Below, one piece after another: positions 13,239 through 26,297 of a DNA stretch of 64,000 bases; position 1 is the stretch's first letter, and every line of letters begins with the position of its first letter. Below the pieces are notes generated by a model. That model did no database searches. It was not told where the DNA came from and saw only the letters and a program-made list of their open reading frames with translations. The DNA lies in NCBI GenBank assembly GCA_001642005.1, contig LWCA01000011.1:1-64000 (forward strand), read 5' to 3'. The position numbers and the translations under genes were made by a program. The stretch comes from Intoshia linei. Taxonomy: Eukaryota > Orthonectida > Rhopaluridae.

Positions 13239-16200
13239 TTACCTCCATTTATTATAGATAATAGAAGCGTTATGATTTGGATCATTGTATTTTTGAATAC
13301 TAATGATGTCTGTTTCTTTTAAATTGATATCTAAGCCTGTGGTTGGTCTAAATTTCCATAATTATACACATAATTCAACTAATTATTAAAATTAGTCTGT
13401 TCCATTTAATACTCAAGGTTTTACATTTAAAAGTTACAATCTGTAAAAATGGTAAAAATAATATTAACTTTTAAAGCCTTAAACAATTAAACCCATATTG
13501 TTAATTAATTACCTTATCTTGTTGATGTTTGCAATTTTTATCGGTTTAGTGTTTGTTAAAATATATTTGCTAAAATTAGGACTGCTGATGAAATTATCTT
13601 TTAATTTTCGGTTTGGTTTACATATAGAACATTCCATTATATTTAAATTGTAATTTGACCCATACAAGTTTAATTTATTGATTAGGTCCGACAAAAATGT
13701 GACATTACCAATTTCATGTAAATTATATTTTTTAACTAAGAATACAATTATCTTAATAATTTTAACAAAAACCCATTGTTAGTCCAATTGATTGATTATG
13801 CTTTTCTATTACAGTATTATTAACATTTAAAAAATAAAATTAAATATATTACTAGGTGTCCTTTGTTTTAGCAAAATTTCAATTTTTTGAAGAGAGTTTC
13901 TTATATTATCGCATTTAGTTCTAAACAATGATTAAAAAAGCTATAAAAAAAGGTAACGTCAAATTGGTAACAAATTCAATAGGGTCGTTATGAAGAAAAT
14001 CGTCATTATTTAAAGAAGAAAGCAATTCACTAGCCATCATTTTATCCATAGCATATTTGTCAATCAATTGATGACCATAAAAGAAAATATTAATACTTTT
14101 TTGTTTGTCATAATCTAAACATATTTGATGTAAAATCAAATACACAACCTGAAAATGTGTTTGAATAAAATCTCGACATTAGTTGATAAACATTGCGAGA
14201 CTTTCGTTGCAAATTGTTTTCAAACATGTAATAATCAATTTGATGAACCAACCCACTACCAGTATATAGAAAAGCCAATACATCACCATTTTCTTCAAAC
14301 ATAGTTTGCAATTCTCTAATTATTAATTATGTACCATTTTTTAAAACTTACTTCATTATTATGTTGTGAAAACATTTAGAATTTGGAATTGTAAATTTAA
14401 GAATGTTTAACTAAATTTTGATATGCATTACTTTTTTTTTTTATAAATTTTACCATTTTCGCAAAAACATTCCTTATAATAAAATATTGACCAGCATTGG
14501 TTCTATCCAAACAATCTACGCAGTTCACTCTGACAATACCTTTCTGTTGCATTCTAAAAATATATATTTATAATATTTTGATAAAAATGGAATTACATTG
14601 TTTTTCCATTTGTCGAACAAAATATACTAGTTTTTTTCAAAAATTCATTAGAAAAATGCAAAAATTTATCAGACACACTTTCAGAAGAACTAAATTTGTA
14701 CTATAAAATAAAATACGTTTTCATTTATATTACTCTGAATTGGAAGAGGATATATCGTAATTATAATAACAAATTTGATTCTTTACATGTAAAAATTGAT
14801 TAAAATATTCTATGCCTTCCAGGAATTTTTCAGATAACAACTTTTCATTTTTATTTGAAGGTTTTATCTAAAAGTGACAATTAATTATTATGGTCATTTT
14901 CATAGTGCAAACTGTTAATTAGGCTTGTATTCATGTTTTAAGGAAATTTATTATTTAATTTTACATAAAATACATTATTTTTATAAATTTTTTATTCTAT
15001 AACGTTATATTATTTGCAAATAATAAGCGGTTAAACCATGTATTTTTCTAAAAAACTATATAATTTTAGGATGATACTTATTTTATACGTATAATGTCAT
15101 AAAACAATTTTTATCAATCTAGATTTTGGTACCCTGATATATTGTTTAGTAGTGACTAAATGTCGGAGTATTGTTTAGCACTAAATGTTCAAATCATTTC
15201 TTTGAAGTTATCCCAAATTTTATTACTTCAAAGGATTAGGATTGATGTTTTAATTTAATTTGTCTCTGATATTTTTAGAGTCGAAACAGCTTGACTCAAA
15301 ATTTCATTTAAATTAAAAAAAATGCACAAACGATACTGTCAAACGTATTGTCATATAGTTCCTAACCCAGTCGTTCCCAATTCAAATAATGTACGAAACA
15401 CAATTTTAAAATATTTATTTTTTTTGTACCCAAAGGAACCATAAAATATAATACATTTATAAAAAAATTTAAGGTTTTTAATAAAATTTGGTAAAATCGC
15501 TTTTTTCAAGGTTATTGTTATTTTACGACTGAATTAAGATAATCAAAACTTTATTTTATTTACATAGAATAATAAATTAATGTAACAATTTAAAATTATT
15601 GACAAATTAAGTGAATAAATGAAAAATAAAAGCAAATTCGACTATAAAAATAGTTATGACTCATAACTTATGACGAATTGAAAATTTAAATTTTTGTATT
15701 GTAAATAATACTATATTAGAAATTTTAAGTTGGATTTGAGATATAAATTGTATATTAATAATGTAATATTACTAATGATTAATTGACTATAAACTGAATT
15801 AATTAATGAAATCGTGTTTTTCAAAAGAATATCGCTAAAAGTCAATTATCCCGTGAGGGTTTAAAATTTATTTTATCATTAAATTTTATTAATGATAGGA
15901 AAAAGTGGAATTTTTGAAATAATAAAATATCGGTCATTACATTAGTTTAGGCTTTGGGATAAATTCCCAACACCTGGAAAATTTTTAATAAATATTACAA
16001 ATTCTCCTATAAAAAGTTGATACATTTTTTTTATATTTTATTTAAATTTAACGGACCCCATAAATATAGTTTTAAATTTCAAGAGGTTCCAATCAGCAAA
16101 CACCTCTCTAAATCGATTTATTATTGTTAGCACACAAAATAATTAACATTTCAGAATAGTATTTATTTAATACTAAATTTAGTTATAAATTATTATAGTT

Positions 16201-18243
16201 ATGTATTATCTTAATTATTTTAAAATAATTTTGACGCTACTAAATTAGATATGGTATTTTTCGTCACTGCTACTACGTCACAATTTAGTCCGCTAAAATA
16301 TGAAAACGCAAAACAATTAACTTTAACTGTAAATAAAAAGAACTTTAGTCAATATGGCAACAATTGTTACTATTAAGTTACGATTATGTAATAATTAAAA
16401 CTAAGGATTGTAATTATTACAATCATTTCATCAGTGTAATTTTATAAATTTCACATATAGATAAAAAATATGGAATTGTTCCAAGCACTAGTGGTTCAGT
16501 GGTAGAATTACTGATTGCCATTCAGTAGGCTCGGGTTCGATTCCCGGCTAGTGCATTTTTTTATATTTTAAAAATATAATCACTTATGATATAATCCTTA
16601 TTTATAAACTAATCTAGCCATTTATTTTGTTAAAAAATTGAAGCGTAGTTCTAAAAATACCACTTATTCATGAGTTTAGTTTTTACGAAGTACATAACAA
16701 TCAAGCCAGTTTATTCTATAAAATGAATTGATTACCTTACATAAATTAAGAATAATTGCATTTCCTTCATAACGGTCAATTAGAGAACTAATGTGCTTGT
16801 CAGCACCTCGAAAGAAGGGGCATGGTCGAGTGACTAAAATATATATGTATTTAGTATTAATAGCAAATAAAACGTTTAATGCAATGAGTTATGGCATCAT
16901 TGTTGGACCAGTAAATAGGAACAGAGCCTCTCCTAATAACATATGCACAGTATGTCCCGTCTAAAGGATTAATCAGTGGCACATTGTTCACAATCAGTTC
17001 GGTTTCAACATCATTAGCGACATATCCCTACAATTTATAGTTACAATATTATACTCCACCCGTTTAAAGTTTTGATAATTTGTAGAATTATGAGTTAGTT
17101 ATGTAACTATACTATGATGCTAATCATTCAATTTTTTCATTAATGAAAAATCCCAAAATCAAACCAAATAAAAAATTCTTACTTGATGTTTTTGATTAAA
17201 TATAAAAAAACTAAATTTTCTGAAATTTTGAACGTACGGTAAATAATATAATTAAGTTTTACGGCATTAGTGACTCCTCTTTTCAATAACCGTGTACCTG
17301 CAAATTTGCAACATCGCCTAGAAATTAATGTAATTTCTATATTTCCTATGTATAATTGCAATTCTAATTTGGAATTAAAGTCTTTTTAATTGTATAGCTA
17401 CCAATTTGTTTTATATAACCCGAAATCAAATGAACTTTCCAATCTTTGTCACTTATTAATTCATATAAATGTTTATTCCAAGAAAATGTATCATTACAAG
17501 AAGAATTTTCTATATATACATTTATTTAACATATCTTTAAACTTCCGAGAAAGTACATTTTGAAGGTATGAAACAAGAAGTATAATGTACATGTAATTTA
17601 TATTAAAAAAATATACCGTTTATATTATTTTGCAATGTTGATAGCAAATTATAGCCATGTCTAAAGTATAATAATATTTTGAAATAATTTTAATTACGAG
17701 TAATAAAAATGCTGCCTAAAGTCCACATTTTTGAAAAACTTAAAGAACCTACATATATAATTATAAATGAAATGGAAATACCAACATTTTATCATATGCA
17801 GGGTTGCAATTATTATTCAAACAAACGTTAGTGTACTTTTCAATTTTGTAGATATCATGTCCACAAACATTTGCCACAATCTTTCTTTTTTTAACTAGTA
17901 TTATATATAAAGATTGGTAGCATCTGTACATTCCTACACAATTTAAAAATGAAAATCAGAAATTGATTTAAATACCTAATATAGCTATTCCATTATCACA
18001 AAATTCTAATCTTTTTGCACTCGGCAAAAGGTGGCCATTTATATTTTCCGATATATAATTTTTTGCTAAATTCTCATCGGCAAATGTTTTCTACAATTCA
18101 ATTATACTATGTACAAAATTAATTACATCGACACAACAACATTTAAATTTTGTATTGGCTACTATTTTCGAATTGCTAGACACATTAACTCTCATTACTT
18201 TAAAATTTTTTAATGATGCATCGCTACCAATTAGATAAATTTC
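13239..18243 (-). CDS. FIG4: FIG4 polyphosphoinositide phosphatase (SAC domain)
   Basis: Lipid phosphatase of the PIKfyve-VAC14-FIG4 complex, which controls PI(3,5)P2 on endolysosomes. Confident exons include 18127-18243, 17976-18090 and 17827-17933 (ending KIVANVCGHDIYKIEKYTN), then NVDFRQHFYYSHGYN, NDTFSWNKHLYELISDKDW, SRRCCKFAGTRLLKRGVTNA, GYVANDVETELIV with RRGSVPIYW, and 16736-16833 (FRGADKHISSLIDRYEG). These are followed by KNEKLLSEKFLEGIEYFNQF (from 14867 down), the catalytic exon with NCVDCLDRTN (CX5R; Cys codon 14520-14522), FEENGDVLAFLYTGSGLVHQ, and C-terminal exons ending IIYNKWR with a TAA at 13239. All catalytic residues seen are intact. The N-terminal start exon was not resolved, so the true start lies above 18243. 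The C-terminal region after the SAC domain is shorter and diverged from vertebrates. One 1.87 kb intron (14868-16735) contains a tRNA-Gly gene on the opposite strand. Confidence 0.9.
15366..16110. repeat. Probable hAT-type repeat debris in FIG4 intron
   Basis: Begins with CAGTCGTTCCCAA, a hAT-like terminus. The stretch about 15810-16040 resembles 42350-42590 and 45690-45830 (shared phrases TTTTTGAAATAATAA, CTTTGGGAT and ATTCTCCTATAAAAA). No matching right terminus was found, so the boundaries are approximate. Confidence 0.4.
16485..16555 (+). tRNA. tRNA-Gly (anticodon GCC)
   Basis: 71-nt cloverleaf. The acceptor stem GCACTAG pairs with CTAGTGC and is followed by A. The D-arm/A-box is GTGGTTCAGTGG, and the anticodon stem CTGA pairs with TCAG around anticodon GCC (16517-16519). 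The T-arm and B-box are GGGTTCGATTCCC. A run of T after the gene can serve as a pol III terminator. It lies inside a FIG4 intron, antisense to FIG4. Confidence 0.95.
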
Positions 18244-19472
18244 CTAAACATATATTTAAATAAAATAGATCTAAATCATCTTCTCCTAAAATTGGAGCTA
18301 TTGTTTAATTGGTTTGACAATGACTATGTAAATTTACTTTTTCTTTATCATAGTCATAAAAAAATAAAATTAATTCATATGAAATATGATTTTAAATCGT
18401 GAAAAATAGGTATATTACAAGCTCAACATTTTTTATCGGTAGGGCGGTTCCCCTCACTTTATTCATTTATTGATATGCAAATTAACTTTTATACATATAT
18501 GTATAATATATACATTATTATCTCAGTTAAAAGGGGTTTAATATCGGATGTATTGAAAGATTCTACATATACATGTACTTCAATTTTATTTTGAAACAAT
18601 TACATTCACCTTATTCCATAATACCGATTGATTAAAAATTATAAATAACAAATTACTTTTAGGGCTTTGTAAATGTAAATTCTGTTTATAGACATGTTTT
18701 AAAAGTAATTCAAATAAATGTAAGTTTGTGTAACATTGAATGAAATTAAACTTTCTTAGAGATTTAATATGTATCCATCGAATTATTGTTATTTCAGGCT
18801 ATAGCTTAGAAAATGTTTATTGTATGTAATTGTTAAGCCTTTAAATAAACAATTTCGTTGATTTCTTTCTATACAACTACAACGATACTAATGCCACATA
18901 TATGAAAACATTTTACATTAGAAAAATTTAAAATTTCTGAAATGTGTTCATTTGAAATTTATTATAATCTATAAATAATTATTTATATACTAACTATTAT
19001 TATTATAACATTAAATTTAATCCATAATTTATAAATATTTACTTATATTTATTTACATATAATTTATATTATGAACTAAAAATTAATAAGCTAATACCAT
19101 CAGTATTGAGGAGGAACAGCTCATTCATTTGAGAATAAATGTAAAAAATTAATGTTATAAATGTTCAATATTATACATAATAGTAGTTTGAGTGTTTTAT
19201 ACTGCGTAAAAACAGCACATATCTATGCAAAGGGTGAACTTTTTTAATTCTTCACAAAAAGAAAATCTTGCGTATAAATGCTACTATTCAATCAAATTAA
19301 ATTTAATTTTTAATCTTTTAAAATAATAGTTCGCAAACGTGTAAAGACAATTTTTTTTGTTTTTACATTCTACAAATATTAATTATATGAAATTTTTAGA
19401 TGAGACAAAATTAATTTAATTGTCTTCAAAATCGTCTTATTATGACGACAATTATTATACTACACTGTATAT

Positions 19473-20054
19473 CAGGGGTCGGCAACCAGTGACCCACAGT
19501 TATTTATTAATTATTTAAATTAAATTTATTAAATTATTTATTAATAAATTTCATGTTTAAACATCTTCTACTATAATTATAATTGACTCATTATTTGATA
19601 ATTGACCCTTTTTTGTAAAAATAAAAAAAAAAAACCTGAATGAATCAATGTATGCAATTTCCACCCATAGCTCTTTATTGGAAATATGTAAACGTTCAAG
19701 GCACATTTTTATTGAAATTTTATGATAATATTTACATTTTTACTTACAGTGCGCGACATAAGTCTTAGGCACCCCGATTGTAATTAATGTAAACACTCCT
19801 GGTTCATGATTTAAAACATTTTCTTATATCATATCTAGTGTATGATCAAGAACAAATATTTAACAACCCTAAAAAAGTAAAAACTATAAAAATTTTTTAA
19901 TAATTAATGAAATATAAATATTTTTAATTAAAATTGCAAAATTCCGAGCGACATAAGNAGAAATATGTGTAAAAAATTGTTATAAAAAATAAAAATTTTT
20001 ATTATAACGCGGGCCGCACATTCATAATTGGGGGCCTTATAATTGACACCCCTG
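19473..20054. mobile_element. hAT-type repeat nest with mariner-like insertion
   Basis: Left end CAGGGGTCGGCAACC and right end (reverse complement) CAGGGGTGTCAATT are both hAT-like, but they differ from each other, so two elements may abut. Between them at 19747-19958 sits the mariner-like unit also found at 29095. One undetermined base (N) lies at 19958. The nest ends 15 bp from the stop codon of the LRRC74-like gene. Confidence 0.5.
19747..19958 (+). mobile_element. Mariner-like fragment, copy 1
   Basis: Preceded by TA and starting CAGTGCGCGACATAAG, as in Tc1/mariner ends. It is nearly identical to 29095-29310. The internal end repeats GAGCGACATAAG in direct, not inverted, orientation. Confidence 0.6.
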
Positions 20055-20068
20055 ATATAGATCCCGAT

Positions 20069-23000
20069 TCATAATATTGTTTTACTGCAAAATTGTGGTG
20101 AAAAAAAGTTTATCAAATAATCTACCTATAATTGATTTCACCATCACCATCCTTATCTATATCATCAATTAATATTTGTATTTCTTCAGATGAAAGTTTC
20201 ACGCCGGCTTCCTAAATTATATTAAGTTTTTCCAATATAAGGTAAGTTAAGTAATACGTAATGTATCCAATGCTTATTTATACTAAACCATAAACTATAC
20301 TACATGTTAGTGAGACATTACAAGTGTTTATAAAGTAAATCAATGACATTAATTCAAAATTACCAGTAAACCATCTTTGAACTCATCATGTGTGATACTA
20401 TTACTATTGTCTTTATCCATGCTTCTGAAAACATCGACAATTCGCAAGTTTTTTCTTTCGATGAATCGAGAAAGTTTTATCATGGGATGAATTGTAAATT
20501 CTTTACGACCAGTTAGCTTTCGAAATCCATATAAGCATTTGAAATTTTTTTTTAACATTATAGAATTCAAATGAACGTTGAAAGGTTCATCAACATGTAT
20601 ATTCTATAATAACAAGTAGGTTTGTATATAAAAAATTTATAATATTTACTGTAAAATCTAATAAATTTAGTTTTGACACTGTCGACTGATCAAGTGCTTT
20701 AACAATAGCACATGCACCCATATTCTGGATTGGATTGTAAGAAATCTAAACAATATCAATTATATAGAAAGTGATACTAATTACGTCAAATATTTTCAAA
20801 TTACTGTTTTCTAACAATCCTTTCGCCAGGAGAGTAGCTCCAACTTCGTTTATTCGGTTATTTCTATTTTAATATTTAATATTTGAACGAAATTAAATTA
20901 ACAATTAAACATTAAATTAATTTTCATCGGCTAAGGTCACCAAAATTAAGAATAATACTAATTATTATTGAAAACGGGTGCAGAATTCATAATATAGATT
21001 GTCTGCTATCGATGATTTAAAATGAAATGATGAGTAATCAATTTTTAATATATAAAAAGCTTACGAAATATACAATTCTTCTAAAGAATTATTTACTTTG
21101 AACATTTGCGATAAAGCTAGTGATCCTTCTAATCCAAAGCCATTGAAAGATAAATTTAAAATTTTCAGCCAGTTATTTTTCTAAATTTTTTTATAGGGAT
21201 TATAATTCTAAAATTGTATGAAACGACAAATTTAAATTACTTTTAAAGAATTTGATATATTAACGGCTCCACATTTTCGTATTGAATTCCAACTTAGATT
21301 TAAATCAATGATGGATACATTTTCACTCAAACCTAATCCAAAATAATATCCAGCCAATGTAGTAAATTTGTTGCAACTCAAATTTACTTTTTCAATTTGA
21401 CTTTCATACTATTAGAATATAAACATATAATAATATATTATAATATAATACAATGAAATATATAATAAAAAAAATATATGAATACTAAAATGCTTTTTTG
21501 ACCGTGAAGTCACTTATTCGGATTGAAATTTTTTGAAATTCTAGGGCTGTTTTTATTAAAATAAGAAGGGTAATTTAGGGTTTTGGCCCTGAAGATATAA
21601 TGTTTTTAAATTTATGGTATTGTTTATGATTTTAAAATGCGTATCAGCGTATATATTTTTTTTAATTCTCCAACTCGTTTGATTTTCAAAAAGAGGGACA
21701 ACTGGGGTTTTTGACCTGTAAGATGTGAAATTGGGAGGTTGAAATTTATCTTATTATACGTCCCGGAAAAAACTGTAATTGAAATGTAGTCTTTATAAAA
21801 TTTTAAGACTGGTAGTTATTTCAATAAAGTGAAACACATACACACATAAACAAAAATTGTATGGCATATTATATAAGTTAGGAATCTTAACTTAGGATAT
21901 ACTTTTATTATGAGTACAGCTTCTATGTCTATGCTGCGTACAAATAGTAGCTTTAACCGAGTTATAAGAATAAATAAATCTATCCTTTACTTATATACAA
22001 TTCAATGACTGTGAATGTGCGTGTTTGTTTCAGTTTATTTAACAAATTGACAGTTGTATAATTAAACAAAACCTACATTATAATACAATTTTCCCAGAGC
22101 GTGATTATATCTATTATTCACTTTCCGTGTTTGAGTCTTTCAGGGTCAAAAATCCAATTTCTCATTTTGTTTAAAAAATAAATTAGCCCAAAAATTTAAT
22201 AAAACATACATTCTGGGACGCGTTTTAAAATGAGTAACATTGTCGTCAATGATTATTAAATGATTAATTTATCTGAGCCTCAAAAACGTATATCTTTATG
22301 GTTAAAACCACAAAGTATAATTTGTTTTAAAAATGAAATACGTCCTAAAATTTTATAAAACATAAATTTTGAGACAATTTTAAAATCATAAGCATTATAA
22401 TAAATGGAAACCTCAAAAAGTGCATTTTCATGACTATAACCTTTTTTAATTATGATTTAAATGAAAATAATCCTAAAATTTTAAAAAAAATACAGCGAAT
22501 AGAGTTATATCCAGTCAACACTTACAAAAATTTTCAATCTGACAAAGTGACACTTTCACGATCAAAAAAGCACTTTAATATTTATTATTTATTAAAACAC
22601 TTAGTGCATAACAGTCAAGCTAATCCTTACTTATAAGTATATATAATATGCTTTGCAATATTTGTTTGAGTGTGTGTTACCGTTTATTTCAATTATAGTT
22701 TTTTCCGGGGTGTTAGGAAAATAAATTTCAACCTCCCAAACTCACATCTTACGGATCAAAAATTAAGATGGTTAAATTAAAAAATTAATTAAAATAATTC
22801 CCTTTTAAGTAAAAAGTAATGTGATATGACGGTTCCACCTGAAACAAGTTTGGGAACCACTTTTTTAAAGGATTGATAATAGTGAATAGTAGGATTTAGA
22901 CGTATTACATACCAGTCAACCTAGTTACAAATATAATATAAATCAGCAAAAAATAAAATTATAAATGTAAATTTACTGAAAATATTGTTTTAAGATATTT

Positions 23001-26000
23001 TGCATCACGATCACAAAATTCGTTTCCTGTATAAAATCAATGAAATCTATTAATGAAATACAGAAACGTACATAGACAAGTGTTTCTCATTTTTTAACTT
23101 AAAAATGACTCCTTCCAGTGTGTGTTATGTATTTTATGAACGTAAATAAATTTTCCAACTTGTTGTAACGCAAGAATACATGTACAGTAAGTGACCATAG
23201 GTGGAGAAACACTGTTGTATGGTACTTAATCTCTGCAACACGTTCCGTAGGACGATCCGAACTAAACTTGATAATCCAAAGTACGATTGCAAGCACGAAT
23301 TTAAGTTTATATCAATAATAATTATTTACATTATTTATGTTAGTAATAGTTCCAAAAATATTAATCCGATAATGTATTAATTATGAATATGAAAGCAAAC
23401 TTTTAAAATCTGCCTTCACGGTCCTAATAACTTGGGATCGTATTCTGATCGCTCCAAATCGTACTTTGAACCGTGTTGCAAAGCTCTATATAATACCAGA
23501 TAAATCAAGTTCTCGTAAAGATATGTTGTTGTCTATGAGTCGCACAAAATAAATTGCGAATTCTGTACTTAAACTATTGTAGGATAAATTCTAAAATAAT
23601 AATTAAAATAGATAAATAAGCAGTATTCTTCTCACTGTCAACTTTAAATAAAACTTCAATACCTACATCACTATTCCCAAAATGCGAAATTATCTGATAA
23701 AATGTATAGATTTTCCATCAGTAGTTAAACTTCACTTATATAAAATTGAATGTCTGTGTGTATTTTTATGTGTTAGCTATTATTTAAAAAATGAACAGTC
23801 GTAGAATTTCAAAAAAGCAAATTTCCAATACAGTTTTTTTCAGCCCAAAAATTTAAATAAACATAAATTCTGGATAGGTTTTAAAATTATAAATATTATC
23901 ATTACTCACAACATCCAAAAAAATTTCACGATCACAACCCCAGATTACCCTTTTTTTAAAAAAAATTACAGCTTCTATGTATCTCAAGTTATTCAATTCA
24001 AAAAATATAATTCTTATACAGCTAATTCAGGTTGATGTATAAACAAAATTTTAAACTCCGAAATCTACGCTTTCTAATTAAAAAAACTTTTAATATATCA
24101 TCAGCCAATATTTTTCAAATTTTTAAATTAAAATTAAAAATGAAAATATGAAAAGGATTACAAAAACGTCAACGAAATAAAATTAAGTGGGAATAATACA
24201 CATTCAATTAAAAGGGTAATGTGAAATAACCGGTCCATGGTGGAACAAGATTGAGAATCTCTCTTTTAAAAGAATTGATAATAGTGAATAGTGGCATTTT
24301 TAAGTACGATTTCAATGTATTTAATTTTTTGGTAGAATTTAAAAAGTTGCCCTCGTCAGGGCTAGATGCTGTTTGTACAATGTACATCACAATCAAGCTA
24401 GTGACTTGTATTTATAATAAATTTTTCCACGTGGTCACATAAAAATTAGTCAATTGAACAGTTTTTCGTTAATCCAATAATACAAATTGTAAATATACTA
24501 GAGTTGTAATGAAGCCATTTTCTTTTAGCATTTCTAGAATATATACACCTCCTTTGTCTTCAAGGAAATTGTAACTTAAATTTAAGTCTCCAATAAAGGA
24601 ATTATTCTAAAAATATATCAAAAATTTTAATTTAAATATTTTTGATTATGTTATATTAAAAACAATAATTATAAATATAATAACCACAAAAATGTTTCTA
24701 GTCAAATTTTCATGAACAAATTCAATGAAAAACAATGGACATATATATTTTTATTAAAGTAATTAATTAATTTGTCAGTATTTAATTAAAATACTGACAT
24801 TTTTTTATTTTTAATTTATTATTAATTTTTTTTACTGCTCTTCCAATTTAAATACTGACAATCAATTATTTATACTGACACCTTATCAATTGGCACCTAA
24901 AATACTGAAAAATCAATGTTTCTATTGACAAACCATCACCAATACTGACAAATCAATAAGAAAAATACTGACACAATAAATGCCCGCCTTTTATTAACAC
25001 GTAAATATAAATATCTAAATGTTCAACGTGATATGATATTTTTAAAATTTTGTAACAATTGGACATATAGCGATTAGCATAACTTTCATTGGTAATTAAT
25101 ATACTTCACTGATTACCATTAATGCCATTGCTATAGATTTAATTATTTTATGACCCAAAAATTGATGGCTCATAACCAAAGAATCTTTGTTAATGTTTCT
25201 TATAAAGAATGTTGATGGAGTAACATTTAATTTGTGGCATATTTGAATATATTCATGTACACAAGCGTTGTATGAACTTTTTTCTAAAGTGAAAATACAT
25301 AATTAATAACTAGTTTAACTACATATAGTAGTTAAATCTTTACTTATATAATATAATTTGTTTGTCTGTGTTATCGTTTATTTCAATAACTACCAGTCTT
25401 AGAATTTCATAAAGTCCACATTTCAGCTAAAATTTTTTCAGGGGTGTTAGCAAAATAAATTTCGACCTCCTAAACTCACATCTTACGAGTCAAAAAGACC
25501 AATTGTGTTTTTTTGATAATCAAACGAGTTCTAGAATTTAAAAAAATATACACTCTGATACGGATTTTAAAATCATGCATATTATCATAAATCTATATTT
25601 AAAAAAATGGCATAGCAATTTTTTTTTAAATTCTTTACACAAATGTTAACAAAACAAAATTAAGATGGAATACTTCACTTTAAAGTAAAAAGTAATGTGA
25701 TATGACGGTTCTACATGAAAAAAGTTTGGGAACCACTCCTTTAAAAGATTGATAATAGTGAAAAGTAGGATTTTAAGTTAGATTTTCAACGTGAATTTAT
25801 TTTTTTGGTATAATAGAAATGTGCCCTCGGCAGAGCTAGCTGCTATTTGTACGTAGTACATAACAGTCAACTTAGTTATATTATAATTTTAACAATTGTT
25901 TAAAAACGTTGCATCTCCATAAAATTTAATATAAGAATAAAAATTAAAAACCTTTTATATTTTCCAAGTCTGTATCAAATTCTTCATTATCAGATTGAAA

Positions 26001-26297
26001 ATTGCAATATTGAAATATGTCACTACCCTTCGACAATTTTTTAAAACTATTAGATTGGTTTGTATGCACAATTGATCGAGTATACATTTGTTCAGAACTT
26101 TTTAATATTTCACTACCGTCAGAACATTTTGACGTGAGTTTTGAATGTAATTTAGCAGATTTAATTTCATCAATTTCTTCTTTCCAAGTCATTTCACATT
26201 GACAGTAAACTACGTTTAATTTACCATTTTTTAATACTAAACGTCGTCTCGTAGATTTTCCTGAATTTGTATTTGATAATCTTCTCAATACTTTCTA
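20069..26297 (-). CDS. LRRC74: LRRC74-like leucine-rich-repeat protein with C-terminal EF hands
   Basis: Likely an intracellular scaffold or calcium-responsive protein; the molecular role of this family is poorly known. Exons include 25952-26297, 25117-25283 (YNACVHEYIQICHKLNVTPSTFF and MSHQFLGHKIIKSIAMAL), 24499-24606 (LNLSYNFLEDKGG), 23497-23590 (NLSYNSLS, ELDLSG), about 21250-21405 (VNLSCNKF, LNLSWNSIRKCGA), about 21067-21182 (LNLSFNGFGLEGS), about 20817-20870, about 20680-20748, about 20365-20600 and about 20120-20212. The RNase-inhibitor-type LRRs are followed by EF hands with loops DKDNSNSITHDE and DKDGDGEINY, then a short last exon ending near 20069. Frame is continuous except between 23497 and about 21405, where a small exon is probably missing from my model. 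No ATG was found in the 5'-most exon shown (it follows an acceptor at 26298); a candidate first exon is listed at 27797-27895. Five introns or intron parts are filled by Helitron-like repeats. Confidence 0.82.
21481..21897 (-). mobile_element. Helitron-like element, 5' half
   Basis: Read on the minus strand it starts A|TCCTAAGTTAAGATTCC and then ACTTATATAATATG, the 5' signature of the family. It is truncated at the point matching 33666 of the full copy. It lies in an LRRC74 intron. Confidence 0.65.
21983..22623 (+). mobile_element. Helitron-like element (641 bp, rearranged)
   Basis: 5' end A|TCCTTTACTTATATAC; 3' end CATAACAGTCAAGCTAA followed by T (CTRR type). The inside contains duplicated segments of the family. 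It abuts the next copy directly. Confidence 0.65.
22624..22924 (+). mobile_element. Helitron-like element (301 bp, internally deleted)
   Basis: 5' end TCCTTACTTATAAG begins at the base after the CTAA end of the preceding copy; 3' end CAGTCAACCTAG is followed by T. The two copies form a head-to-tail pair. Confidence 0.65.
23732..24401 (+). mobile_element. Helitron-like element (670 bp, diverged)
   Basis: 5' end TTCACTTATATAAAATTG; 3' hairpin GTACAATGTAC, then CACAATCAAGCTAG followed by T. It lies in an LRRC74 intron between exons 24499-24606 and 23497-23590. Confidence 0.6.
25337..25875 (+). mobile_element. Helitron-like element (539 bp)
   Basis: 5' end A|TCTTTACTTATATAATAT; 3' hairpin GTACGTAGTAC, then ATAACAGTCAACTTAG followed by T. 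It fills most of the intron between the first two listed LRRC74 exons. Confidence 0.7.

Larger units (their letters stand above)
18244..20068. other. Region between FIG4 and the LRRC74-like gene
   Basis: No complete gene was found. On the minus strand about 18250-18370 reads as a coding-like stretch (DKEKVNLHSHCQTN, stop, then APILGEDDLDLF) that does not splice in frame into FIG4. A diverged reverse Helitron-like 3' end lies near 19120-19345, and repeat elements fill 19473-20054. Confidence 0.5.

Noticed and set aside
25944-26288. Resemblance of RRRLVLKNGKLNVVY in the LRRC74 5' exon to the N-terminus of inward-rectifier potassium channels
   Set aside because: Only about 15 residues match; no transmembrane or pore segment follows, and the exon splices in phase into LRR exons.
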